Source: Ignavibacteria bacterium (lineage in GTDB: Bacteria > Bacteroidota > Ignavibacteria > Ignavibacteriales > Melioribacteraceae). From it: DNA of 64,000 bases. The stretch is from assembly GCA_012719345.1 (NCBI GenBank), contig JAAYAN010000036.1, positions 62,001 to 126,000 of the forward strand, read 5' to 3'. The notes under the pieces are model-generated. The model searched no databases. It had not been told where the DNA came from and saw nothing but the letters and a program-made list of their open reading frames with translations. This document shows positions 39,447 through 47,186 of this stretch, in pieces. Both the position numbers and the translations under genes were made by a program. Positions within the stretch are counted from its first letter, which is position 1, and each line of letters begins with the position of its first letter.

Positions 39447-40493
39447 TTAGTTTGTTTTGCTTAATACTATTTTAGTTAGTTCTTCCTTATTTTCGATTTT
39501 TAAATCGATTTTCAAGTAATAAATATCAATATCGTCAAGTTCTTTGGAATAATTTTTTAACTTAACTGCATCCTTTTGGGTTGTAATTACAGAGTTAGCA
39601 TTCGTATCATAAAATTTTTTTCGTATAAGTTGAATTTCTTTAAGCGAATAATTTTTATGATCTTGAAAAAGAAGCTGGTTGTCTGCATCAATTTTATTCT
39701 TTGCAAGAATGCTTAAAAAAGAAACGGGATTGGCAATTCCGCTTACAACAAGACTTTTTTGTCCGGCAAAATCATTTAAACTGAAATACTCGTGGTTTTT
39801 AACATCAAAAAATCCTTCTGTTGTATAATATCCGTAAAAAATTTCTTTTCCTTTAAAGTACTTGTTTATATTTTCAGGTAATTCGTATTTTTCATCGAAT
39901 TTACGGTTAATTATTATTACATCTGCTCGTTTAACTGAACTGAACGGCTCCCGCATAATTCCCAAAGGTAAAAGATTTTGTTCAAGCGAATTTGTATCTA
40001 ATAAAAATCTTTGATCAAAAATTAAAATATCCAAATTCCTGTGTATCCATCTATGCTGAAACGCATCGTCTAAAACAATAGTTTCAAGCTTATATAGTTT
40101 ATTCAATTTTTGTGCGCCTTCAGTTCTTTTTTCGCAAACTGCAGCAGCAACTTTACATTCCATCGAAGCAAAATATATCTCGTCTCCGCATTGGTCAACT
40201 TCTGAAAGCATTTTTTCTCCGTCCGAAACAAGTAAAAAACCTTTTGTGCTTCTTCCGTAACCGCGGCTTAAAATTCCGCTTTTTATACCGGCATTCTTTA
40301 AAATTTTGCTAATCATAATAACAGCAGGTGTTTTCCCTGAGCCGCCTACAGTAATATTTCCTATAGAAATAACCTTGCATCCTGTTGTTTCGGTTTTGAA
40401 AATTCCCTTGTTAAACAAAAAATTACGAAAACCTATTACTGCATAATAGATTAAAACAAAGGGTGAAAGTAATATTTTTAGAAAATTATTCAG
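39447..40493 (-). CDS. lpxK: Tetraacyldisaccharide 4'-kinase, probable CTG start
   Basis: LpxK phosphorylates the 4' position of lipid A disaccharide at the inner membrane. The P-loop GNITVGGSGKTP, SRGYGR, DDAFQHR and TTQKDAVKL are family motifs. The first standard start codon (TTG at 40418) gives 323 residues and removes the N-terminal helix. Reading upstream in frame restores a family-like start, FLKILLSPFVLIYYAV then GFRNFLFNKGI. The frame closes at a TAA 15 bases further on, and the only plausible initiator is CTG at 40493-40491, nine bases after AGGAAG. That gives 348 residues and an eight-base overlap with the preceding gene. A sequencing error or another rare start are alternatives. 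Confidence 0.88.
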   Translation of the reverse strand: MNNFLKILLSPFVLIYYAVIGFRNFLFNKGIFKTETTGCKVISIGNITVGGSGKTPAVIMISKILKNAGIKSGILSRGYGRSTKGFLLVSDGEKMLSEVDQCGDEIYFASMECKVAAAVCEKRTEGAQKLNKLYKLETIVLDDAFQHRWIHRNLDILIFDQRFLLDTNSLEQNLLPLGIMREPFSSVKRADVIIINRKFDEKYELPENINKYFKGKEIFYGYYTTEGFFDVKNHEYFSLNDFAGQKSLVVSGIANPVSFLSILAKNKIDADNQLLFQDHKNYSLKEIQLIRKKFYDTNANSVITTQKDAVKLKNYSKELDDIDIYYLKIDLKIENKEELTKIVLSKTN

Positions 40494-41142
40494 CGATCTT
40501 GGCTTCCTGTGTTAACTTGATTAAAAGATTTTCAGTTTCCGATATTAAAACTGATGTTTCATCGTAATTCAAATCCGGATTTATTGTAATAGGATCTGAA
40601 AAAACAAGTGTTGCATTGCTGAACGGTTTGGGTATCTTAAAACTGTCCCAGCTTTTCAGCTCGAAATAATTGCTGTAATCTGTACCCACAAGAATAAGCG
40701 GTACGCCGGATTTTTTAGAAGCTATTACAGCGCCGGCTTTCATTTTTTCCGGCGGTCCTTTTGGTCCGTCGGGGGTTATACAAATACTTTTTTGCTGATG
40801 AAGAATGTTAACCAGTTCTTCAAGCGACTCTTTTCCGCCTTTGCTGCTGGATCCTCTTACAAGCATGTAGTTCCATTTCTTAAGAAGCCTGGCTAACAAT
40901 TCACCGTCTTTGCTTTGACTAACAAGGGCAACAAAATTTTTATCCCTGAAAAAAAACCAAGGTATAAGCATACTTCCGTGCCAAAAAGCAATAACAGCAT
41001 TTTTATCGTTTTCAAGAATATTTTTCAAGTATCCGTAGTTGATAATATTAATTTTAACTGTGCGGCACAAAATACCCAGCAAAAGATTTAGGAGACCGTA
41101 ACCAAGAATGTAAAAGAACTTTTTTTTAATTTGCTTAAACAT
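40486..41142 (-). CDS. DUF374 lysophospholipid acyltransferase, LpxJ-like
   Basis: A 218-residue protein with an N-terminal hydrophobic helix (about 8-25) and the DUF374 acyltransferase domain. AFWHGSMLIPWFF (about 51-63) carries the catalytic His, LVSQSKDGELLARLL and RGSSSKGGKESL follow, and ITPDGPKGP is the phosphate-binding loop. DUF374 includes LpxJ, a late lipid A secondary acyltransferase of epsilonproteobacteria. Its position between lpxB and lpxK strongly suggests a lipid A acyltransferase here (inference). Its start overlaps lpxB by eight bases and its end overlaps the proposed lpxK start by eight. Confidence 0.85.
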   Translation of the reverse strand: MFKQIKKKFFYILGYGLLNLLLGILCRTVKINIINYGYLKNILENDKNAVIAFWHGSMLIPWFFFRDKNFVALVSQSKDGELLARLLKKWNYMLVRGSSSKGGKESLEELVNILHQQKSICITPDGPKGPPEKMKAGAVIASKKSGVPLILVGTDYSNYFELKSWDSFKIPKPFSNATLVFSDPITINPDLNYDETSVLISETENLLIKLTQEAKIAE

Positions 41143-42265
41143 TTTTTATTTCTTCAATTATTATTTTTGCAGCTTCTTCAGAAGCATTTTTATTTCCCAG
41201 CAATTCTTCCAGAGCTGCCAGATCATTTTTCAACCGGTTATAATAATTAACGTCATCTAAAATTATAGAGCATTCTTCAGAAATTTTTCTGCTGTCAACA
41301 TCATTCTGAATTAACTCTTTTATTACGTTTTTTTGAAGAATTATATTTACAATAGCTATGTTTTTAATTTTAATAAGCACTCTGCCAATTTCATACGTCA
41401 AGCGCGAAGTTTTATAAACCACAACATAAGGAAGACAAAAAAGACCGGCTTCTAATGTTGAAGTGCCTGATTTAATAATTCCTAACCGGGAATATTTAAG
41501 AAGTTCGTATGTAAAGCCTTTAATTATCTTAAAATCTTCCAGCTCAGGTTTGCCTCTAAAAATATCTTCGCTTATATTCCCTGAACAAGCAATAACAGAC
41601 TGCAAATTGTATTTATCTGATAAATACCGGGCAGCTTTCACACATTCCGGAAGAATCAATTCTATTTCGTGATGGCGGCTTCCGGGCATTATAAGTAAAA
41701 TATCTTTCGATATTTCAAATTTTTTCTTGAACTCGTCTTCTTCAATAAAATTATAATTTTTTATTCTCTCAATTAATGGGTGTCCCGAAAAAGTTACTTT
41801 TACACCTTCTTTTTTATAAAGCTCCTTTTCGAAAGGGAAAAGCACAATCATATGATCGACAAGCTTTTTTATCTTCGAAATACGTCCTTTCCCCCAAGCC
41901 CATATTTGCGGAGAAATGTAGTAAATAATTTTCAGCCCTAATTTTTTAAGTTTTTTTGCAATGCTTAAATTAAATCCGGGATAATCGATAAGCACAGCGG
42001 TTTTTGTGTTAAAAAACAAAACGTTATCAATAATATCTTTTTGAACTTTTTTTATAAACGGTATGTGTTTAATCACTTCCGTAAAACCAAGGAAAGCAAG
42101 TTTTTCGATATCGTAAACAGCATTTAAACCCGCGTCCTTCATATTTTTTCCGCCGATGCCGAAAATGTTAATATCCGGCTTAAACCTAATTAATTCTTTA
42201 ATTAAAGCCGAACCGTGAAGGTCGCCGGAAGCTTCACCGGCAATTATTAGCAACGAATCATTCAA
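41135..42265 (-). CDS. lpxB: Lipid-A-disaccharide synthase
   Basis: A 376-residue GT-B glycosyltransferase of family 19. LIIAGEASGDLHGSALI (about 5-21) and GIGGKNMKDAG are the N-terminal LpxB hallmarks; YYISPQIWAWGKGRI is diagnostic; the C-terminal half has IMPGSRHHEI and SRLGIIKSGTSTLEAGLF. It joins UDP-diacylglucosamine and lipid X at the inner-membrane surface. It begins two bases after the ICMT-like gene and overlaps the DUF374 gene by eight bases, so these are coupled. Confidence 0.97.
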   Translation of the reverse strand: MNDSLLIIAGEASGDLHGSALIKELIRFKPDINIFGIGGKNMKDAGLNAVYDIEKLAFLGFTEVIKHIPFIKKVQKDIIDNVLFFNTKTAVLIDYPGFNLSIAKKLKKLGLKIIYYISPQIWAWGKGRISKIKKLVDHMIVLFPFEKELYKKEGVKVTFSGHPLIERIKNYNFIEEDEFKKKFEISKDILLIMPGSRHHEIELILPECVKAARYLSDKYNLQSVIACSGNISEDIFRGKPELEDFKIIKGFTYELLKYSRLGIIKSGTSTLEAGLFCLPYVVVYKTSRLTYEIGRVLIKIKNIAIVNIILQKNVIKELIQNDVDSRKISEECSIILDDVNYYNRLKNDLAALEELLGNKNASEEAAKIIIEEIKNV

Positions 42266-42267
42266 AT

Positions 42268-42858
42268 TTAAACCAGTTTAATTTCGAATATCCAAAATAA
42301 TATCAAAATCAAAATAATAATAAAAAAAGCCTGAAGAGTTCTTTTCTCAGATTTCAATCCTTTTTTGATATCGTATTCAGGCTGCACTATACCCGGGTTT
42401 TTGAATGGTGTTAATCGGGGAAAAATTCTTGGGACTTCCTTGAAATATAAATTGTAATTATCGAAAGTTGCAGCCAGATATCTTTCTTCTTCAAGAATTA
42501 TATAATAATATTGAAAAAGAAAAAACAAAATTGCAATTATCTGCAGATACGGAAATAAAGACATTGAAATTATGCCTATTCCAAAATAGATAAGAATATT
42601 TCCAAAATAAAGAGGATTGCGTATATAGCTGTAAGGACCGCTAATAACCAGAAACGAGCCTCCTACCTTTCCGGTTGTACGTGTTTCGCTTCCTGCGTGG
42701 CTCACAGCCCAAAGCCTGATCAGTTCGCCAGCAAGAGCAATTAAAAAACCTGTTGCAAGACTGATACCCGAAACACGTTGAAAAAGCAGCATAATTATTA
42801 CAAACGGTATTGGGGTATAACTTCTGTATTTAAATAATAATTTTGATAATTTTTCCAT
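42268..42858 (-). CDS. Isoprenylcysteine/phospholipid methyltransferase-like membrane protein
   Basis: A 196-residue integral membrane protein with about five hydrophobic helices. The C-terminal part has GPYSYIRNPLYFGNILIYFG and then EEERYLAATFDNYNLYFKEVPRIFP, the G-P-Y-x-x-x-R-N-P-x-Y pattern and E-E-R motif of the ICMT/PEMT family, which bind SAM. Bacterial members methylate lipids or unknown small substrates. It sits just before lpxB, so a lipid substrate is plausible but not shown. Spacings of three bases upstream and two downstream place it in the lipid A operon. Confidence 0.82.
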   Translation of the reverse strand: MEKLSKLLFKYRSYTPIPFVIIMLLFQRVSGISLATGFLIALAGELIRLWAVSHAGSETRTTGKVGGSFLVISGPYSYIRNPLYFGNILIYFGIGIISMSLFPYLQIIAILFFLFQYYYIILEEERYLAATFDNYNLYFKEVPRIFPRLTPFKNPGIVQPEYDIKKGLKSEKRTLQAFFIIILILILFWIFEIKLV

Positions 42859-42861
42859 TTT

Positions 42862-43593
42862 TTATCCTAATGAATATATTTCTTTGCGTTTTAATTCCGC
42901 TTGATGTCTTTTTTTTAATTTTTTCTTTAACAACATACTTTCAACTCTTTTCTTTACATCGGAAAAATTGGAATAAGGAAAAAAACTTATGCGATTGATT
43001 TCGCAGAATTTAAGCAAAGATTGTTTTGCAAAAATGAAATCGCAAAATTGTGCCGGACAGGTATCACTGTATCCGTCGCCAATAAATATTGTAAATTCGT
43101 TATCGCCGCTGTTATTTAAGATGTGATTTCTTTTGCAATTTGCGCACTTTTTGCATTCTTCATCCGGAAAAGGGAAAACAGGTATAAATTCTCCTTTTTC
43201 ACCGAACTCAAGTCTGTTGTAAAATCTCGGGATATAATCCAGTCCGTTATTTTTCAATATTCTATCGATATAATAATTGAATCCGTCGCTGACAATAAAA
43301 ATATCAAATCCGTTTTTATTGCATAAATCTGCAAAAGATTTAAAATGCTCGTCAATTTTTATACTGTCAATAAAATTTTCAAATTCGTTCGGAATATAAT
43401 TTTTAATAGTTTCGCACAATAAAATCCACGATTCTCTTGAGTTAATTTCTTTATCAATCCATCTTCGAACAATTTCTCTGGCTTTTTCTTTGTTTCCGAA
43501 TTTCAGAAAAAATTCCTCACCGACATCTGTTGTTGAAATAGTTCCGTCGAAATCGATAAAAATCTTAAATATTTTCTTCTCTTCAAAAATCAT
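42862..43593 (-). CDS. HAD-family phosphatase, MtnX/PHOSPHO1-like
   Basis: A 243-residue HAD subfamily IB protein. Motif I is FIDFDGTIS (about 11-19), motif II IVSDGF (about 100-105), and motif III/IV IGDGYSDTCPAQ. A CKKCANCKRNHI cluster just before the last motif parallels the cysteine-containing loop in MtnX and PHOSPHO1 relatives. Known members remove phosphate from 2-hydroxy-3-keto-5-methylthiopentenyl-1-phosphate or from phosphoethanolamine/phosphocholine. No other methionine-salvage gene is nearby, and a lipid-headgroup substrate would fit the neighbourhood better (inference). The tail is Lys/Arg-rich. It shares one base with the smc stop. Confidence 0.8.
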   Translation of the reverse strand: MIFEEKKIFKIFIDFDGTISTTDVGEEFFLKFGNKEKAREIVRRWIDKEINSRESWILLCETIKNYIPNEFENFIDSIKIDEHFKSFADLCNKNGFDIFIVSDGFNYYIDRILKNNGLDYIPRFYNRLEFGEKGEFIPVFPFPDEECKKCANCKRNHILNNSGDNEFTIFIGDGYSDTCPAQFCDFIFAKQSLLKFCEINRISFFPYSNFSDVKKRVESMLLKKKLKKRHQAELKRKEIYSLG

Positions 43594-46500
43594 CAGGCAG
43601 TTGCCAGTTGTTCGTTAAATTGTACTCCTACCAGTTTCGAAATTCCTTCTTCCTGCATTGTAACTCCGTACATATTTTCCGAAGCTTCCATTGTGCGTTT
43701 GTTGTGCGTTACCATAATAAACTGTGTGTTCAAGCTGAATTCTTTTATCAATTTTGTAAACCGGTCGATATTTGCATCGTCAAGCGGAGCATCAACTTCA
43801 TCCAGAATACAGAACGGACTTGGTTTGACGAGATAAATTGCAAATAAAAGTGCTGTGGCTGTTAAAGTTTTTTCACCGCCCGAAAGAAGTTCTATTGATG
43901 TAGGACGTTTTCCTTTAGGCTTTGCGCTGATTTCTATTTTCGCTTCAAGAGGATCAACTCCTTCTTGAATTATTAGATCAGCTTCGTCACCTGGATTAAA
44001 CAATCCGCGGAAAATTTTTATGAAGTTTTGTCTGATCGCTTCGAAAGTATCCATAAAAAGAGTTTGTGCGGTATTGTTGATTTCCTGGATGGTTTTAATT
44101 AAATCTTTTTCGGCATCAATTAAGTCGTTCCGCTGTTTTGTAAAAAATTGAAGTCTTTCGTTTTCTTCTTCAAATTCGGAATAGGCAAGCAGATTAATCG
44201 GACCGAGCTGTTTGATTCTGTTTTTTAGAGAGCTTACTTCCTGATGTTCTGCCTCAAAATTAAAATTGTCCTCATCTTCAAAATCTTTCAGATCAACATC
44301 AATTGTATAGGTCTCTTTAATATTTTGTTTTACATTCTCAACTTTAAGGTCAATCTGGTTTATTTTCAGATCAACTTCGTGAAGTTCATCAGATAATTTT
44401 TGCCGCTCGTGACGGAGAAAAGTAAGCTGTTTTTCCAGTTTCAAAGCTTCATCTTTAACACTAAGCAGTCTGCCCTCAATTTCTTTTTGTTCGTTTTCAA
44501 GCTTTATCTGAACTTCTTTCAACTCATCAAATTCAAATTGATAATCTTCCAAAATGCTCTTTAAGGAAGTAATCTCTTCCTTTGTATTCGAAATGTCTTC
44601 GTTCCTTTTCCCTATGGTTTCGGTAATTTTTAAAAGACTTTGTTCGCTTCGTTCAATTGTATTATGTGTGTTCTGAAGTTTGCCTTTAAGCCTTTCAAGT
44701 TCAAGTTTGCCTTGATTTAATTGGTAAACAAAGGAATTATATTCAGTTTCAATTTCCCTTACTTCCTGTTCAGCGGATTTAAAAACATCCTCTGCTTCTT
44801 TTCGGGCGATTAAATCGGCTTTTATTATTTCCGAAAGTTTAGTGAGTTCATCGTCGGTATTGTTCGTCTGTACGGCAAGTTCCTGCAGCTGTTTCTGAAG
44901 GATTTCAATTTCTTCGGATGATTTGTTGTTTTCGTATTCAAGCTGCGAAATTTGTTTTTCGATGCTTGTTATTTCATTTAACAAAATTCTTCCTTGATCG
45001 GAAATGCTGTTCAGGTCAATCCCGGAAATCAATTCTTCTTTTACGGAAATAGCTGTGCGGGTTTGTTCCAGATTTTGCTGGAGTTTAGGATATTCAAGTT
45101 TCAGTTCTTCTAAAAGCTGCTTTCTACCGAAAAGCGTATCGTCTAATTTCGGCAGCGATCCGGCTTCTATTATACCGTTATTTTGAACCAAATCGCCGTT
45201 TAATGTTGCATAATTGAATTCGGGAAAAATTTTACTCAATTTAATTGCCGAATCCAAATCTTTTGCCAAAGCAGTGTTGTTGAGAATCTTATTAAAATAA
45301 GGTTTCCATTTTGGTTTTGTTTGAACCATAAGATAAGCCCATCCTAAAAAATCCTTATTTTTTTCAATTTTCTTTCTCTGAGTATTTTTGCGCAAACCGC
45401 TTAGTTTATTTAACAGTCCGCTGCTTTTAGTATTTTGCAGCAAATAAAAAGATGCTTTCCCGAGATCGTTTTTTTGAAGATATAAAACAGCTTTGTTTAA
45501 ATCATCGGTGTTTTCGATAAGCATATTATTCAGCACGCTTTTAAGAGATGCTTCAAGGGCAAACCGGTATTTTTCTTCGGTAGAGCCTACATCCGCAAAA
45601 AGCGTTTTTTCTTTATCTGTCCATCCTTCGCTTTCTAAAAGCGTTTTCGCGCCTTTCGATACTCCCTCGAGATTGGTAATAAGCGATTGCAGGAATTCTA
45701 TTTTATTTTCGAGATTTACAAGCAGCGATTTTTCATCAAGCTCTTTATCTTTTAACCCCGATAATTCTCTTTCAAGCGTTTCCTTTTCGTTTCTTTTGGA
45801 AGCAAGAAGTTTTTCAGATTCTTCAATTTTATTTTCGATATTTACTTTTTCTACGCTTAAATCTTCAAGAAATCCTACAGTTTTTGCCATATTATTGGTA
45901 ATTTTCTGTATCCTTTCTTCAATCCGGCGCATTTCAACTTTGTTTTTCTCGAACTTATCCGTTAAAGAATTGTTGAGGTTCTCTTTTGCATTTATTTCTT
46001 TAAAGATTTCGATAAGTTCATCGCTCTTTTTCTTTAAAGCTTCGCGTTTTTCCTTTAAGAAATTTTCTTTTTCCAATGTAGAAGCGGCGGATTTCTCAAT
46101 ATCGGTTTCTTTTAGTCCAATTTCATTAGTATACTGATTCACCAATTCTTTGCTTTCGGCAAGAATATCTTCGGTTTCTTCTTTTGTGTAAGCAAGTTCT
46201 TCAAGTTCCTGCTGAAACCGCAGGAGGTTTCGTGATAACGATTTTTCCCGCTCTTCCGAAACAGAAATATTTTTCTGTACAGTATGAAGTTTTTCGGTTT
46301 GTTTTGTTACTTCTTCACGTTTTAATTTCAGTTCGGCATCAATTTCATTTATGCGGTCGCGGTAAACATTTAATTCTTCTTCAAAACTTTTTATTTCGCT
46401 ATCAATTTCTTCTTTCCGGATTTTATAATTCTGCGTCCGGTCTTTCAATTCGGTTTTCTTTTTATTAAGATAAGAATATTCGCGCTCGGCTAAATTTATT

Positions 46501-47177
46501 TCCTTTTCGCGTAAAACTGTGTTCAGCTGATTGTATTTATCAGCGCGGCTTGCCTGTCTTTCGAGGGCATTCACTTTCTTTTCTACTTCAGCATAAATAT
46601 CGTTAACTCTTGTTAAATCTGCTTTAACATCTTCAAGTTTTTTTAATGCCAGTCGTCTGCGGAGTTTGTATTTATTAACTCCTGCGGCTTCTTCAAACAT
46701 ATTCCTGCGTTCTTCGGCTTTATTGCTGAGGATGGTTTCAATCATTTTTAATTCGATAACCGAATAGGCATTTGTCCCCATTCCCGTATCCATAAAAAGA
46801 TTTGTTATGTCTTTTAAGCGGCAAAGATTTCCATTTAGAAGATATTCGCTTTCACCCGAACGGAAAATACGGCGGGTGATTGTAACTTCGGAATACTCGG
46901 TAGGCAGAACACCCCTGTCGTTAACAAGAGTCAGCGAAACTTCTGCCATTCCCATCGGTTTTTTTGATGTCGTTCCGTTAAAAATAACGTTTTCCATTTT
47001 ATCGCTTCGCAAAGTGCTGCTTTTTTGTTCGCCAAGGCACCATCTTATTGCATCAACTATATTTGTTTTTCCGCATCCGTTCGGACCTACAATTCCAGTT
47101 ACACCTTTTGTGAGATGCACGACTGTTTTGTTGGCAAAAGATTTAAAACCGAATATTTCTAATTTGGATAAATACAA
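43593..47177 (-). CDS. smc: Chromosome segregation protein SMC
   Basis: A 1194-residue SMC ATPase. The N-terminal head has MYLSKLEIFGFKSFAN and Walker A GPNGCGKTN. Two coiled-coil arms (about 170-500 and 680-1020) flank a hinge. The C-terminal head has LLSGGEKTLTATALLFA (signature) and FCILDEVDAPLDD (Walker B). It organises and segregates the chromosome with ScpA/ScpB, which are not in the window. It starts at TTG 47177 behind AGGTGA, nine bases after the GH2-like gene. Placement upstream of the lipid A genes is unexpected for its function. Confidence 0.97.
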   Translation of the reverse strand: MYLSKLEIFGFKSFANKTVVHLTKGVTGIVGPNGCGKTNIVDAIRWCLGEQKSSTLRSDKMENVIFNGTTSKKPMGMAEVSLTLVNDRGVLPTEYSEVTITRRIFRSGESEYLLNGNLCRLKDITNLFMDTGMGTNAYSVIELKMIETILSNKAEERRNMFEEAAGVNKYKLRRRLALKKLEDVKADLTRVNDIYAEVEKKVNALERQASRADKYNQLNTVLREKEINLAEREYSYLNKKKTELKDRTQNYKIRKEEIDSEIKSFEEELNVYRDRINEIDAELKLKREEVTKQTEKLHTVQKNISVSEEREKSLSRNLLRFQQELEELAYTKEETEDILAESKELVNQYTNEIGLKETDIEKSAASTLEKENFLKEKREALKKKSDELIEIFKEINAKENLNNSLTDKFEKNKVEMRRIEERIQKITNNMAKTVGFLEDLSVEKVNIENKIEESEKLLASKRNEKETLERELSGLKDKELDEKSLLVNLENKIEFLQSLITNLEGVSKGAKTLLESEGWTDKEKTLFADVGSTEEKYRFALEASLKSVLNNMLIENTDDLNKAVLYLQKNDLGKASFYLLQNTKSSGLLNKLSGLRKNTQRKKIEKNKDFLGWAYLMVQTKPKWKPYFNKILNNTALAKDLDSAIKLSKIFPEFNYATLNGDLVQNNGIIEAGSLPKLDDTLFGRKQLLEELKLEYPKLQQNLEQTRTAISVKEELISGIDLNSISDQGRILLNEITSIEKQISQLEYENNKSSEEIEILQKQLQELAVQTNNTDDELTKLSEIIKADLIARKEAEDVFKSAEQEVREIETEYNSFVYQLNQGKLELERLKGKLQNTHNTIERSEQSLLKITETIGKRNEDISNTKEEITSLKSILEDYQFEFDELKEVQIKLENEQKEIEGRLLSVKDEALKLEKQLTFLRHERQKLSDELHEVDLKINQIDLKVENVKQNIKETYTIDVDLKDFEDEDNFNFEAEHQEVSSLKNRIKQLGPINLLAYSEFEEENERLQFFTKQRNDLIDAEKDLIKTIQEINNTAQTLFMDTFEAIRQNFIKIFRGLFNPGDEADLIIQEGVDPLEAKIEISAKPKGKRPTSIELLSGGEKTLTATALLFAIYLVKPSPFCILDEVDAPLDDANIDRFTKLIKEFSLNTQFIMVTHNKRTMEASENMYGVTMQEEGISKLVGVQFNEQLATA

Positions 47178-47186
47178 ATATCACCT

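Noticed and set aside
42862-43593. Methionine-salvage phosphatase MtnX
   Set aside because: Family motifs fit, but no other salvage gene is present and PHOSPHO1-like headgroup phosphatases share the same motifs, so the specific name was not given.
45493-46137. 214-codon frame on the plus strand opposite smc
   Set aside because: It is antisense to a coiled-coil region and gives a Ser/Phe-rich low-complexity product, as expected from Glu/Lys-rich DNA read backwards; there is no supporting start site.
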